From Nitrospirales bacterium LBB_01 (GTDB taxonomy: Bacteria; Nitrospirota; Thermodesulfovibrionia; Thermodesulfovibrionales; Magnetobacteriaceae), in NCBI GenBank assembly GCA_004376055.2, contig CP049016.1:1550001-1614000 (forward strand): a DNA stretch of 64,000 nucleotides, given 5' to 3'. Position 1 is the stretch's first letter. The number at the start of each line of letters is the position of its first letter. This document shows positions 18,089 through 27,319 of this stretch, in pieces. The notes beneath the pieces were generated by a model that had not been told where the DNA came from, searched no databases, and worked only from the letters and a program-made list of their open reading frames with translations. Position numbers and translations under genes: made by a program.

Positions 18089-18104
18089 ATTTTGATCCTG
18101 TTTT

Positions 18105-19700
18105 CTATCCAATAAACTTAAACTGGGACTCTGTAAGAGTATCAGCTTTAAGGATTTTAACGTTATGGTCTGGATTAGATGCTGCATGGAGGAGGAGTTT
18201 AAACAGGGTTTCAACATCCTCCGGTGAGCCAATAGATGAGGCAACCTCATCGGCAGTGTAAGATTTCCCAGTGTTAGCCCTTAGGTGAGAAAAGGCTGTG
18301 CGCTGAAGTTTTGCTACAACTCCGGCGGCTTTTTTACCGGCCTCAACACCGGGTTGATGATAGGCGTTTATATTAACAAGCGAGGCGTAATATCCTGTCG
18401 CCCTTTCATAAAGCGCAATAAGGACTCCCATTGAAAACGCATCCAGCTTTTCTATTGTAATAGTGACAGACTCCCGTGCATTACCGGAAAGAGCGGTGCG
18501 TGTGCCTTGATAGAAAGCATTCAAATAATCTCCGGTTGTGAAGTCATCCTCTACTTTCATGGATGTTCCCGCTCTGTCTTTTAACACCTCAATGAATGTG
18601 ACAAAGAAATTACTAACGCCGTCTCTAAGCTGTTGAATGTAGGCGTGCTGGTCTGTTGACCCCTTATTGCCATATACGGCAATCCCCTGATTTACAACTT
18701 TACCGTCTAAATCTTTCTCCTTACCCAAAGATTCCATAATCAACTGCTGAAGGTACTTGGCAAACAGGTGGAGGCGGTCTTTATAAGGCAGTATGACCAT
18801 ATCCTTAAGTCCTGTACCGGATGAGCCATAGTGCCACATCAGAGATAGCAGCATAGCGGGGTTTTTAAGCGGCTCTTTAGTTCTGGTTACCTCATCACAG
18901 GCGGCAGCGCCTTTAAGCAGTGTGTCTATGTCTAATCCTTGCAAAGCCGCAGGGAGCATTCCAACTGCTGAGGTTTCAGATGTGCGCCCACCAACCCAGT
19001 CCCACATAGGGAATCGCTCAATCCACTTATCAGCTATTGCTACTTTTTCAAGATCGCTGTCTTTACCGGTAACGGCAACGGCATGATGTGCAAAGTTAAG
19101 ACCCTTTGCCTCATAAGCGGCTTTTGCCTCAAGCATTCCGTTACGTGTCTCTTTAGTGCCTCCACTTTTTGAAATTACAACCGAGAGTGTCTCAGAGAGA
19201 CTGTCGCCAATTTGCCCAAGCACGTAGTCCATGCCGTCAGGGTCTGTGTTGTCAAAAAAGTAAGAGGTCATTGGGTTAGAAGCGCCGCCAAGCGCAAACG
19301 ATACCAGTTGCGGCCCAAGAGCCGAGCCGCCTATGCCTATTATCAGAATGTTTTTGAATTTCTTACCGCTTTTGGGTGAAACAATCTCCCCATTGTGAAC
19401 TTTTTTAGCAAATTCTTTAACCGCTGAAAGTGTTGAGTTAATCTCGTTTGTCAGCTCCTTATTTGGGGCAAGGGCTGCGTTTCTAAGCCAATAGTGACCA
19501 ACCATCCGGTTTTCGTCAGGATTAGCTATAACTCCGGATTCAAGAGCGTCCATGTTTTTAAAGGCTCTATCTATCAAAGGTGTCATTTTAGTTATGAAAT
19601 CATTCGGAAAATTCATCTTGCTTACGTCTATGGTAAGCCCCAGCTTTTCATTATGGTATAAGTATTTTTTATAACGCTTCCACGAGTTTTTACCGCTCAT
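18105..19700 (-). CDS. pgi: glucose-6-phosphate isomerase
   Basis: Interconverts glucose 6-phosphate and fructose 6-phosphate in glycolysis and gluconeogenesis. SIS-type sugar isomerase motifs are visible: [64 protein letters not shown] and a C-terminal [15 protein letters not shown] with the conserved His and Lys. 531 residues matches the longer bacterial PGI type. GGGAGG lies 8 nt before the ATG at 19700. Fragments of its 3' end recur, with many errors, at about 24.5-25.9 kb. Confidence 0.95.
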   Translation of the reverse strand: MSGKNSWKRYKKYLYHNEKLGLTIDVSKMNFPNDFITKMTPLIDRAFKNMDALESGVIANPDENRMVGHYWLRNAALAPNKELTNEINSTLSAVKEFAKKVHNGEIVSPKSGKKFKNILIIGIGGSALGPQLVSFALGGASNPMTSYFFDNTDPDGMDYVLGQIGDSLSETLSVVISKSGGTKETRNGMLEAKAAYEAKGLNFAHHAVAVTGKDSDLEKVAIADKWIERFPMWDWVGGRTSETSAVGMLPAALQGLDIDTLLKGAAACDEVTRTKEPLKNPAMLLSLMWHYGSSGTGLKDMVILPYKDRLHLFAKYLQQLIMESLGKEKDLDGKVVNQGIAVYGNKGSTDQHAYIQQLRDGVSNFFVTFIEVLKDRAGTSMKVEDDFTTGDYLNAFYQGTRTALSGNARESVTITIEKLDAFSMGVLIALYERATGYYASLVNINAYHQPGVEAGKKAAGVVAKLQRTAFSHLRANTGKSYTADEVASSIGSPEDVETLFKLLLHAASNPDHNVKILKADTLTESQFKFIG

Positions 19701-19827
19701 ATTATATGCCTCCCTTGTTTATTTATTTAATTAGTTTCATTTAAAATGCTTATGTATATTATACAGAAAACCAGATAAAACTTAAATGGTTGAAATCAAG
19801 TTAAATGTAACATGACCGGTCGTTCCG

Positions 19828-20044
19828 CAGGGCAAACGCATTTCACAGAAAATAATAATATATTGCCAATGCAGTGTAGCTTCGCTAAAAAACTGGATTC
19901 CTGCCTGCGCAGGAATGACAAAAAAAAGACATATCCTTCCTTGTCATTCCCGCCTCCGAGCGGGAATCCAGTCCTTTTCTCTAAAAATTCTGCCTTGCAA
20001 CAGAGAAGTCTTTTGCTGCTTTTTTCTCTAATGCGTTTGCCCTG
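19828..20044. mobile_element. MITE-like element, copy 1 (217 bp)
   Basis: Terminal inverted repeats CAGGGCAAACGCATT / AATGCGTTTGCCCTG flanked by a 10-bp direct repeat GGTCGTTCCG (19818-19827 and 20045-20054), a target-site duplication. The interior carries the REP pair CTGGATTCCTGCC... / ...GAGCGGGAATCCAG and no transposase. It inserted just upstream of the promoter of the Uma2 gene at 20093. ORFs inside it are repeat-derived. Confidence 0.85.
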
Positions 20045-20057
20045 GGTCGTTCCGTAA

Positions 20058-20087
20058 TTGACACAGCGGTGACTTTGTTGCTATATT
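20058..20087 (+). promoter_or_regulatory. sigma-70-type promoter of leaderless Uma2 gene
   Basis: TTGACA (20058-20063), 18-nt spacer, TATATT (20082-20087), then 5 nt to ATG 20093. The -35 box starts 3 bp after the MITE target duplication. Confidence 0.6.
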
Positions 20088-20092
20088 AGCAT

Positions 20093-20605
20093 ATGCAAAC
20101 AATAGAAGTAGATTTAGACTTAACGGAAATTATCAACGGAGAAGAGATTATGGGACCTAGTCCATTTGGAATACATCAGAGGGTTAGCAGTAATCTAAAT
20201 TATATTATACATCATTATGTTAAAACAAATGACTTAGGACAGGTTTATTATTCGCCATTAGATATAATCTTTGAAGAGGGTATTAACAGGCTTCAACCAG
20301 ATATATTGTTTATCAGGAAAGAGAACATGAGTATCTTTCAGGACTGGATACGGGGTGTGCCGGATATGGTTTGTGAGATAATTTCACCCGGCACTTACGA
20401 AAGGGATACCGCCGTTAAGAGGACTATCTACGAAAGATATAAAGTCCCAGAGTACTGGTTAGTCCTGCCTGAGTTTAAAACTGTTGAGATATTAACCATT
20501 GAAGGTGACAAGTACAAGCTGCATTCAGTTGCAGCATTTGAAGGTGTTGTTACATCAAAAGTCATAGAAGGGCTTCAAGTCAACATCAGTGAAATATTTG
20601 AATAA
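20093..20605 (+). CDS. Uma2-family (DUF820) protein, second paralogue
   Basis: 170 residues, nearly colinear with the protein at 6767-7279 (shared DLDLTEIINGEEIMGPSPF, LDVIFEEGINRLQPD-type and RGVPDMVCEIISPG segments). PD-(D/E)XK-like core QPDILFI...CEIISPGTYERDTAVKRTIYERY. Biological role unknown; families like this expand in some bacteria and cyanobacteria. No Shine-Dalgarno, but a good promoter ends 5 nt before the ATG. It is followed 9 nt later by the acetolactate decarboxylase gene. Confidence 0.8.
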   Translation: MQTIEVDLDLTEIINGEEIMGPSPFGIHQRVSSNLNYIIHHYVKTNDLGQVYYSPLDIIFEEGINRLQPDILFIRKENMSIFQDWIRGVPDMVCEIISPGTYERDTAVKRTIYERYKVPEYWLVLPEFKTVEILTIEGDKYKLHSVAAFEGVVTSKVIEGLQVNISEIFE

Positions 20606-20614
20606 TATAACAGC

Positions 20615-21376
20615 ATGAAAAAAACGCTTTTAAGCCTTATCTTTTTAATATTAACCGGCTGTGCAACTCATAATTCTGCAAACAATACAATTTATCAGGT
20701 TTCAACTCTTGATGCACTTATAAAAGGTCAGTACGAGGCATTTGTAGAGTTTAGTGAATTAAAAGAGCATGGTGATTTCGGTCTTGGCACGTTTGACAGT
20801 CTTGACGGGGAGATGATTGCAATTGACGGTAAATTTTATCAGATAAAAAGTGACGGCGTTGTGTATCCTGTCTCACTGAACACTAAAACTCCTTTCGCAG
20901 ATATGATATTTTTCAATGCCGACACGTTATTTGATATAAACAAAGAGACATCTTGTGAGGATGTTATCGCTGAGATTAGCAAACGGCTTTCCTCATGGAG
21001 TATATTCTATGCCATAAGGGTGGACGGTATATTTGAAAAAGTAAAGATCAGGAGTGTACCGGCTCAGAAAAAACCGTATCCCGGTCTTTTAGAAGCCGTT
21101 AAGGGTCAAACTGTGTTTGATTATGAAAATGTAAACGGCACTATACTGGGTTTTTGGTTCCCTGAATTTATGAAAGGAGCTGGCATCACCGGTTTTCACT
21201 TTCATTTTATATCAGATGACAGGGCTAAAGGCGGACATCTGCTCACGTGTAAATTAAAAAAAGCTGTTGTTAAGATAGATTATTCTACAAGACTTTTTCT
21301 AAAACTGCCGGAAAATGGCCAATATCCAAACCAAACTAAAGATAATTTGACACCCTCAGCTGTTTCTTATCACTAA
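20615..21376 (+). CDS. budA: alpha-acetolactate decarboxylase, lipoprotein form
   Basis: Converts alpha-acetolactate to acetoin. The family core is seen in order: FGLGTFDSLDGEMIAIDGKF, GVVYPVSLNTKTPFADMIFF, LLEAVKGQTVFDYENVNGT, GFWFPEFMKGAGITGFHFHF, then ISDDRAKGGHLLTCKL; the HFHF pair and the later GGH histidine are the expected zinc ligands. The N-terminus MKKTLLSLIFLILTGCATH has a lipobox (LTGC), so the protein should be exported and lipid-anchored. Exported AlsD homologues are known. It has no Shine-Dalgarno. Damaged copies lie at 28.4-29.6 kb. Confidence 0.85.
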   Translation: MKKTLLSLIFLILTGCATHNSANNTIYQVSTLDALIKGQYEAFVEFSELKEHGDFGLGTFDSLDGEMIAIDGKFYQIKSDGVVYPVSLNTKTPFADMIFFNADTLFDINKETSCEDVIAEISKRLSSWSIFYAIRVDGIFEKVKIRSVPAQKKPYPGLLEAVKGQTVFDYENVNGTILGFWFPEFMKGAGITGFHFHFISDDRAKGGHLLTCKLKKAVVKIDYSTRLFLKLPENGQYPNQTKDNLTPSAVSYH

Positions 21377-21400
21377 AACTCTGATATAATAGTTCCATAG

Positions 21401-21694
21401 GTGGAAAGGGAAAAGAAGAAAATACCATGTCCTGCACGCATGGCAATAGAGGGGCTTGAGAAGGCGTTTTCTCATTGGGGAATAGAGCACGCTCAAAAGC
21501 AGTCGTGTTGGCAGTACAAAAGCTGCCCGCCTAATGTTTATTGTAAGTGTCCTGCCTACATTGGACACGCAGGGAGACGGTGCTGGCTTGTAGCGGGTTC
21601 TTTTAGCAGCAAAAATCCTTATTGTGACCACACTAAAAAATTGAAAGACTGCTCAGAGTGTTCTTTTTACAAAGAAGTTAAAAGCAATACGTAG
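21401..21694 (+). CDS. two-CW domain protein 1 (Cys-rich, probably metal-binding)
   Basis: 97 residues with conserved PCPARMAIEGLEKAF, then SCWQ..SCPPNVYCKCPA, AGRRCWLVAG and KLKDCSECSFY. Two Cys-Trp pairs plus CxxC match the two-CW domain family, presumed metal-binding, function unknown. The GTG at 21401 aligns with the start of the next gene's product. TATAAT at 21385-21390 leaves almost no leader, and there is no upstream Shine-Dalgarno. It is the first of two tandem paralogues. Confidence 0.75.
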   Translation: MEREKKKIPCPARMAIEGLEKAFSHWGIEHAQKQSCWQYKSCPPNVYCKCPAYIGHAGRRCWLVAGSFSSKNPYCDHTKKLKDCSECSFYKEVKSNT

Positions 21695-21736
21695 AGTGCT
21701 GTTTTAGTTAAACAAGTGTAATGTGAGTCTTTGTAG

Positions 21737-21742
21737 TATAAT
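21737..21742 (+). promoter_or_regulatory. -10 box at leaderless start of two-CW gene 2
   Basis: TATAAT followed by 6 nt and GTG 21749. An ATG at 21743 touches the box directly, so the GTG is the better start; it also matches the paralogue's N-terminus. Confidence 0.45.
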
Positions 21743-21748
21743 ATGATT

Positions 21749-22048
21749 GTGGATGAGGAAAGCAAGGTTCCGTGCCCGGCACGTATGGCAATAGAGTGGC
21801 TGGAGAGCGCTTTTACTAACTGGAGTAAAGAAAAGGCGGAACAAAAGTCATGTTGGCAGGTAATAGGTTGTCCCTTTAACATTCGTTGCAAGTGTCCTGC
21901 TTTCGTTAATCGCGCAGGGAGACGATGTTGGCTTGTGGCTGGCACTATGGGTGAAAACCCATTCTGTACTCATCTTACAAAGTTGAAAGATTGCACCGAG
22001 TGTTCTTTTTACATAGAGATTAAGTGTATAAAGGAACAAGACAAATAG
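21749..22048 (+). CDS. two-CW domain protein 2
   Basis: 99 residues, paralogue of the preceding protein, with the same spacing: VPCPARMAIEWLESAF, SCWQVIGCPFNIRCKCPA, AGRRCWLVAGT, KLKDCTECSFYIEI. I start it at GTG 21749 (MDEESKVPCPAR) rather than ATG 21743, because this matches MEREKKKIPCPAR of the paralogue and gives proper spacing to TATAAT. 26 nt later a one-domain FAD protein begins, so a redox or metal role shared by the three genes is plausible but unproven. Confidence 0.75.
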   Translation: MDEESKVPCPARMAIEWLESAFTNWSKEKAEQKSCWQVIGCPFNIRCKCPAFVNRAGRRCWLVAGTMGENPFCTHLTKLKDCTECSFYIEIKCIKEQDK

Positions 22049-22074
22049 TTACACTTTAGGAGGTGAGACTTAAA

Positions 22075-22674
22075 TTGGATAAATACACAGTGGCAATAAT
22101 AGGTGGAGGGGTGGCGGGGCTTTCGTGTGCGCTTACTTTGGCCTCTGCAAAAGACAAGGGTGACTGGGCTTATGGTAGGAGATATATTGTAATTGACAGC
22201 GGAGCCTCCGATTTACTTAAGGCAAAGTTATTTAATGTGCCTGGGGTTGCTCTGGGCGAAAGCGGCAAGGATGTATTAGAGCAAATCAGAGGGCAGATAA
22301 ACCATTACGGCTGTGTTGATTTTGTAGGTGGTGAGGTAAAAGGTGTCGCTGGTACACGGGGTGATTTTAGCATAAGACTAAGGGACGACGGTGATATTAA
22401 AGCTGAAATCGTTGTAATAGCAACTGGTTACAAGAGCTTTGAGATAGATATTAACGGGCTTAAGGTTGTTCCCCATAAGCATACAAGTAAACCTGATCGG
22501 GTTATGATAGAAACCGATGAGTACAGCATGGCAGCTGATGGGATATACATAGCGGGGACTTTGTCAGGAGTCAGCAGCATGTTTGCAACGGCAGCAGGTT
22601 CGGGAGTTCAATCGGCATGCAGCATTTTATCAACATTTAGCGGTAAACCTACTATTGTACACGATAAGGTTTGA
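22075..22674 (+). CDS. single-domain FAD-binding protein, thioredoxin-reductase-like
   Basis: 199 residues with the FAD-binding motif VAIIGGGVAGLSCALTLA at the N-terminus, VVIATGYKSF mid-chain and DGIYIAGTLSGVSSMFATAA near the end. These are the first and last parts of a TrxB-type flavoprotein; the NAD(P)-binding domain and the CxxC pair that normally lie between are absent. It could be an electron-transfer or regulatory flavoprotein. The TTG at 22075 has AGGAGG 11 nt upstream; the in-frame GTG 22063 overlaps that site. An exact second copy lies at 30291-30890. Confidence 0.75.
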   Translation: MDKYTVAIIGGGVAGLSCALTLASAKDKGDWAYGRRYIVIDSGASDLLKAKLFNVPGVALGESGKDVLEQIRGQINHYGCVDFVGGEVKGVAGTRGDFSIRLRDDGDIKAEIVVIATGYKSFEIDINGLKVVPHKHTSKPDRVMIETDEYSMAADGIYIAGTLSGVSSMFATAAGSGVQSACSILSTFSGKPTIVHDKV

Positions 22675-22700
22675 GACGGGTAGAAGACTAATTATAAGAT

Positions 22701-22917
22701 CAGGGCAAACGCATTTCACAGGAAATAATAATATATTGCCAATGCAGTGTAGCTTCGGTAAAAAACTGGATTCCTGCCTGCGCAGGAATGACAAAAAAAA
22801 GACATATCCTTCCTTGTCATTCCCGCCTCCGAGCGGGAATCCAGTCCTTTTCTCTAAAAATTCTGCCTTGCAACAGAGAAGTCTTTTGCTGCTTTTTTCT
22901 CTAATGCGTTTGCCCTG
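22701..22917. mobile_element. MITE-like element, copy 2 (217 bp)
   Basis: Same ends and core as copy 1, flanked by the 9-bp direct repeat TTATAAGAT (22692-22700 and 22918-22926). Its sequence is the same as the copy at 30917-31133, which belongs to the duplicated block. Confidence 0.85.
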
Positions 22918-23015
22918 TTATAAGATATTGTGCTATTGACAAATAATAAACAGATTTGTGTTATAATTAATTACTGGGTTTGGAGTTATCATAGTGAACA
23001 AGAGAGAAACTTAAA

Positions 23016-23339
23016 ATGGAGGATAAGGTGAAGATAGAACAGAATCCGCAGCAGGCGCACAAGGGGCGGCAAATCAGAAGAAAAGACTAAAGGTCTTAAA
23101 AGCAGCAGCGAAAATCAGCAGGATGTTAGCTCTAAAACGGATGCTTACACACTGGATATAAAGAGCCAGACAACAACTGCCGAATCAAGCATTACATCAG
23201 AGTCACAGGCTACCAGTTCCGCATACGGCTTAAAAGAAGCGATGCTTAAAATCCGACACTTTCCTATAATTCTTTGGCTTTTGATAACACGAGGGTTTCC
23301 GCTTTGCTTGGCGCTATAGCGTCAGACCAGGCGGCATAG
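23016..23339 (+). pseudogene. frameshifted copy of the gene at 31235-31564
   Basis: Begins MEDKVKIEQN like the intact copy, then loses single bases (CCGGCAGC to CCGCAGC, GAGAAAGACTGCT to GAAAAGACT) and goes out of frame. Confidence 0.8.
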
Positions 23340-23450
23340 GCTTTTTCTGTCAGAAATACTTCATGGCCTTTAATGCACAAGGCGGCGGAACCGTCTATAG
23401 CAGCTAAACCACGCCAGTTGTTGTGTTTAAAAAGTCAACAGAAAAGACAT

Positions 23451-23653
23451 TTAATCGAGTTTTGTTACATTTGTGGCTTTTGGCCTCTGTCCTCGTCAAC
23501 AAGATCAAATGAGACACTTTGTCCCTCTCTCAGGGTTTAAACCCACTCCCTTGAATTGATGAAAAGTGAACAATACGTCGCCTCCATCTTCTTTCTGGAT
23601 AAACCATACCCCTTAGCCTCATTAAACCATTTTACCTTACCAGTTTGTGACAT
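23451..23653 (-). pseudogene. frameshifted copy of the cold-shock gene
   Basis: Matches 31677-31883 but has one-base losses in runs (GGTTTTAAAC to GGTTTAAAC, CTTTTTGG to CTTTTGG), which break the frame. Confidence 0.8.
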
Positions 23654-23771
23654 CTCTGAAAATACCTCCCTTGTTTTTCTATTGCCCAAAAGCCGTCATT
23701 ATGTTATACCCATTTCTTGTTTCCTAAGTCAAGGAAATTTTTGTACTCTTTATAGATTAATGTCTATTACT

Positions 23772-24079
23772 TTAACGGCTTATTGTCATCCGATAGCACA
23801 ATTTGGTTCGTAGTTTTCGGAATTTCATCCTCAAAGCAGGCGCTAAAATAATTATCTTGTCCCCAACAACGCCTCTTCGTGCAGTCCGTTTAAACATATC
23901 TCCCTGAGCCACGCTTTCCCGGATTAAATACGTCTCAAACCGCTGGCCATTATTTACGTTACTTATAAGCACCCTCTCATATTGGTACATTCCGGCTAAA
24001 CGATCCTCATCAACCGTAAGACTTCCCGAATAAAGAATATTGGCCCGTAACCCTTGCCATGTAGCTTTGCCCTTAACAT
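23772..24079 (-). pseudogene. frameshifted copy of panD
   Basis: Matches 32002-32355; retains ANILYSGSLTVDED and YQYERVLISNVNNGQRFETYL in pieces but lacks several short stretches, including part of the pyruvoyl-forming N-terminal region. Confidence 0.75.
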
Positions 24080-24189
24080 ACACCTGTATTTTAACGCTCA
24101 CTTCTTGTCATTAAGTTTATTTCTACGACCGCAGCAACTCTGTAACCTATAATAACAAATTGCAGATTTAATGCAAAATTAATACGTTA

Positions 24190-24450
24190 AATTATTACAA
24201 TCATTTATAATTATCGGGAATGAGTTAAGATTTTGATATGGAGATATGGCTTTTTCCTGCAGTTGAAGGGCGATTTGAAGCTGAAAACGGACGATTGCTC
24301 TGATTTCACGAATATCGGCGTGTTGAAGGCCAGGGCAATTTGAGGCGGCTATAGTCAGAGCAAAGCCTATTGCCACGTGCATGGATTGAGGCCGGATAAG
24401 AGCGGTATACTTAACAATGCCACAAAGAGTAAACACATCGCTGTTACAAG
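24190..24450 (+). pseudogene. heavily damaged copy of the response-regulator gene at 32520
   Basis: Short matches such as GAAGCTGAAAACGGA align with 32600-32630; the rest is strongly eroded. No open frame. Confidence 0.5.
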
Positions 24451-25030
24451 GAACATCCAGAGAATATTAACGGAGATTGTTTTTGATGTTACGCTACTTC
24501 TTCAGACAGAGTTCGTCATTATTACATAAAAAGGATGCCTATATGCGCTATAGGAGATTTCGCTTTTGAACATAAACCTTACGACTAACTGAGATGTCAG
24601 AAATCGGGAGTTACAGCCATGCCCAGCGGTTTTAACACCCGAGTTTCGTCACATGTCATCTTAAGATGAAAAACTTTTTAAACCCTTTGCCATCACAGAA
24701 CTATCGTTGTTCTCTGCCGATACCAGAGTTCCGCTTGTGGCTTTTGATAGAAAACAGTGATAAAATTCTCAAAACAGGAGACAGAAAGAGAAAAGATCTT
24801 TCGAACCATGGATTTTCTCAACAATTCTTGGCAGAATTCACCTGCCACCCTCATAAGTAGGATGCCCTCCCTTGCTTTGTAACTCAGCAGATCTATCTTA
24901 GGTTTAACATTTTCCGGCTGCTTCAGCAGATCAAAGATTTCTTAGCGGTGTTCAGGATAAACCCTTTTGTATTTCCGAATGCGAATACTATTAGCCGAAC
25001 CGCACACTTTCATACCATTATATAAACCTG
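24450..25030 (-). repeat. inverted error-rich copy of the pgi 3' end to DUF1641 region
   Basis: The reverse complement matches ~18400 down to ~17600: TTTTGATAGAAAACAG, the run GACAGAAAGAGAAAAG, TTCTTGGCAGAATTCAC and CGAACCGCACACTTTC all recur in inverted order. It folds back near 25030. Confidence 0.65.
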
Positions 25031-25870
25031 TTTCTTACATACTTTGACAAAGACGGCGTTGGATTTTGCACTTAGGCTGCTTATGCAAAAGAAACGGAGT
25101 TTATGATAAAGGGTATGGAAAAGTGTGCGGTTCGTAACCATGCAGCAGCTTATGAAAACCCTTAAGCCCGGTGTGTTTAGTCTATTTTCAGCTATAAAGG
25201 ACCCAGAAACAAAAAGGGTATCTTATACCACCTTTCGCAAAAACACCCCAGTTGTATAAACCATTAGGGCGGCAGATATTTAAACCTAAGAACATTTTCA
25301 ATCAAAGTAAGTTTTAAACAAAGGGAAAGGCATCGGAGCCTTTCCCTTTGTTTTTTTAATGTTATGAAGTTTATATAGAGGAACTCCAATAAGAATTATT
25401 GAAAAACTGATCTGGCGGAATTAACAAGAAGATTTTCTTTTATCATTAGAAACATCGATTTTGATCCTGTTTTCTATCCAATAAACTTAAACTGGGACTC
25501 TGTAAGAGTATCAGTTTAAGGATTTTAACGTATTCATTAGATGCTGCATGGAGGAGGAGTTTAAACGGTAATATCAAGCCAAAGATGGGAAATGGCAAAT
25601 CCCAGTGTTAGCCGGTGAAAGCTGTGCGCTGAAGTTTTCTACAACTCCGGCCTTTTTTACCGGCCTCAACACTATGATATTTATATTAACAAGCGAGGCG
25701 TAATCTGTCGCCCTTTAAAGCGCAATAAGGACTCCCATTGAAAAGTCCAGCTTTTCATTGCATAGTCAGACTCCCGGCATTACCAAAAGCGGTTGGCCTT
25801 AAAAAGCATAAATAATCTCGGAAGTCATCCTTCACTTTCATGGATGTTCTCTGTTTTAATCAATATGTGA
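25030..25870 (+). repeat. direct error-rich copy of DUF1641 3' end, terminator and pgi 3' end
   Basis: Follows ~17590-18600: the TTTGACAAAGACGGCG run, a copy of the terminator stem GGGAAAGGC...GCCTTTCCC at about 25323-25350, then damaged pgi sequence. No intact gene. Confidence 0.75.
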
Positions 25871-25899
25871 CATACTCTTTTGTAGGGTCATCGGTAAAA

Positions 25900-26150
25900 A
25901 ATGTACCATCCCGCTCAATTGCCTTTTGAATATCGGCTGTGACGGTTTCTGAACTTCAATCCATCCAATAGTATGTAAATCAAAACAACATCGAAACTTT
26001 TTCAGGGTCAGTCCGTTTCAGCTTCAAAATTCATACTCAACTTTGGGAAGACTGGCCTTAAAGCGAGGTGAATCCATATCATTAATCTTCTCAAACTTAC
26101 ATAGGCTTTAACAGTAAATAATTTAATATTATTTTTGCATTTAATGGTAT
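25900..26150 (-). pseudogene. inverted damaged copy of the response-regulator gene
   Basis: The reverse complement matches ~32780 down to 32480, e.g. TTTTGAATATCGGCTGTGAC and GGGAAGACTGGCCTTAA. Confidence 0.6.
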
Positions 26151-26193
26151 TATAGGTTACGGAGAGGGTTGCGGCGCGGCAGGTAAGCGTTAA

Positions 26194-26458
26194 ATGTATG
26201 TTAAGCAAAGCTTCACATATTCGGAGGATTCTATTCATACGGTTGTTTCATGGTTGCCGGAATACCAATATGAAATAAGTAACGTAAATAATGGCGGTTT
26301 GAGACGTATTTATCCCGGAAAGCGTGGCTCGGAGATATGTTTAAACGGACTGCCGGCGTGTTGGGGACAAGATAATTATTTTTAGCTGCCCTGCTGAGGA
26401 TTCGAAAACTACGAACCAAAATTATTGTGCTATCGGATGACAATAAGCCGTTAAAGTA
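26194..26458 (+). pseudogene. inverted damaged copy of panD
   Basis: Encodes recognisable pieces (YQYEISNVNNGG, IYPGKRGSEICLNG) of PanD on the strand opposite to the intact gene; the N-terminal Gly-Ser cleavage site is lost. Confidence 0.75.
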
Positions 26459-26556
26459 ATAGACATAATCTATAAAGTACAAAAATTTCCTTGACTAGGA
26501 AACAAGAAATGGTATAACAATGACGGCTTGGGCAAAACAGGGAGGTATTTTCAGAG

Positions 26557-26735
26557 ATGTCACAAACTGGTAGGTAAATGGTTTAATGCTAAGGGGTATG
26601 GTTTTATCCAGAAAGAAGATGGAGGCGACGTATTTGTTCACTTTTCATCAATTCAAGGAAAACCGAGAGAGCAAAGTATTTGATCTTGTTGACGAGGACA
26701 GACCAAAAAGCCACAAATGTAACAAAACTCTAAAT
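26557..26735 (+). pseudogene. inverted damaged copy of the cold-shock gene
   Basis: Starts ATGTCACAAACTGG as in the intact gene, then breaks; pieces such as VDEDR remain. Confidence 0.75.
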
Positions 26736-26829
26736 GTTTCTGTTTTTTTTAAACACAACAACTGGCGTGGTTTGCTTATAGACGGTTCCGCCGCCTTGTA
26801 TTAAGGCCATGAATTTCTGACAGAAAAGC

Positions 26830-27099
26830 CTATGCCGCCTGGTCTCGTTCGCCAAGCAAAGCGAAACCGTGTTATCAAAAGCCAAATGGAAAGTGTCGGA
26901 TTTTGCATCGCTTCTTGTATGCGGAACTGGTAGCCTGTGACTCTGATGTAATATTCGGCGTTGTCTGGCTCTTTATATCCAGTGTGTAACATCCGTTTAG
27001 AGCTAACATCCTGCTGATTTTCGCTGCTGCTAAGACAGTCTTTCTGACCGCCCCTGTGCGCCTGCTGCCGTTCTGTTCTATCTTCACCTTATCCTCCAT
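26830..27099 (-). pseudogene. inverted damaged copy of the gene at 31235
   Basis: Reads MEDKVKIEQNGSRRTG and then diverges from the intact product through frameshifts; later pieces (TLDIKSQTT, SESQATSSAY) survive. Confidence 0.75.
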
Positions 27100-27172
27100 T
27101 TTAATTTCCTTTCAAACTCAATAATTAATTATAACACAAATCTGTTTATTATTTGTAATGCATATCTTATAA

Positions 27173-27308
27173 CGGGCAAACGCATGGAAAAAAAAAACTC
27201 TCTGTTGCAGGCAGAATTTGAGAAAGGACTGGATTCCCGCTGGGCGGGTGAAAGAGATGTCTTTTTCGGGCAGAATCGGACTACTATTGAATCTGTGATG
27301 GTTTGCTG
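27173..27308. mobile_element. eroded inverted copy of the MITE-like element
   Basis: CGGGCAAACGCATGG at one end and remains of the REP core (GACTGGATTCCCGCTGGGCGGG) lie between inverted copies of the same flanking genes. About 80 bp shorter than intact copies. Confidence 0.65.
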
Positions 27309-27319
27309 ATCTTATAGTC

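Noticed and set aside
19812-20057. Open frame repeated at each MITE copy (also 22583-22939, 30799-31155, 57685-57867), encoding SLSFPPPSGNPVLFSKNS
   Set aside because: It is a translation of the repeat's palindromic core and ends; it has no start context and appears only because the repeat is repeated.
26194-26804. Short frames resembling panD and cold-shock proteins on the plus strand
   Set aside because: They are broken inverted copies inside the 23-31 kb block; intact versions exist at 31677-32355.
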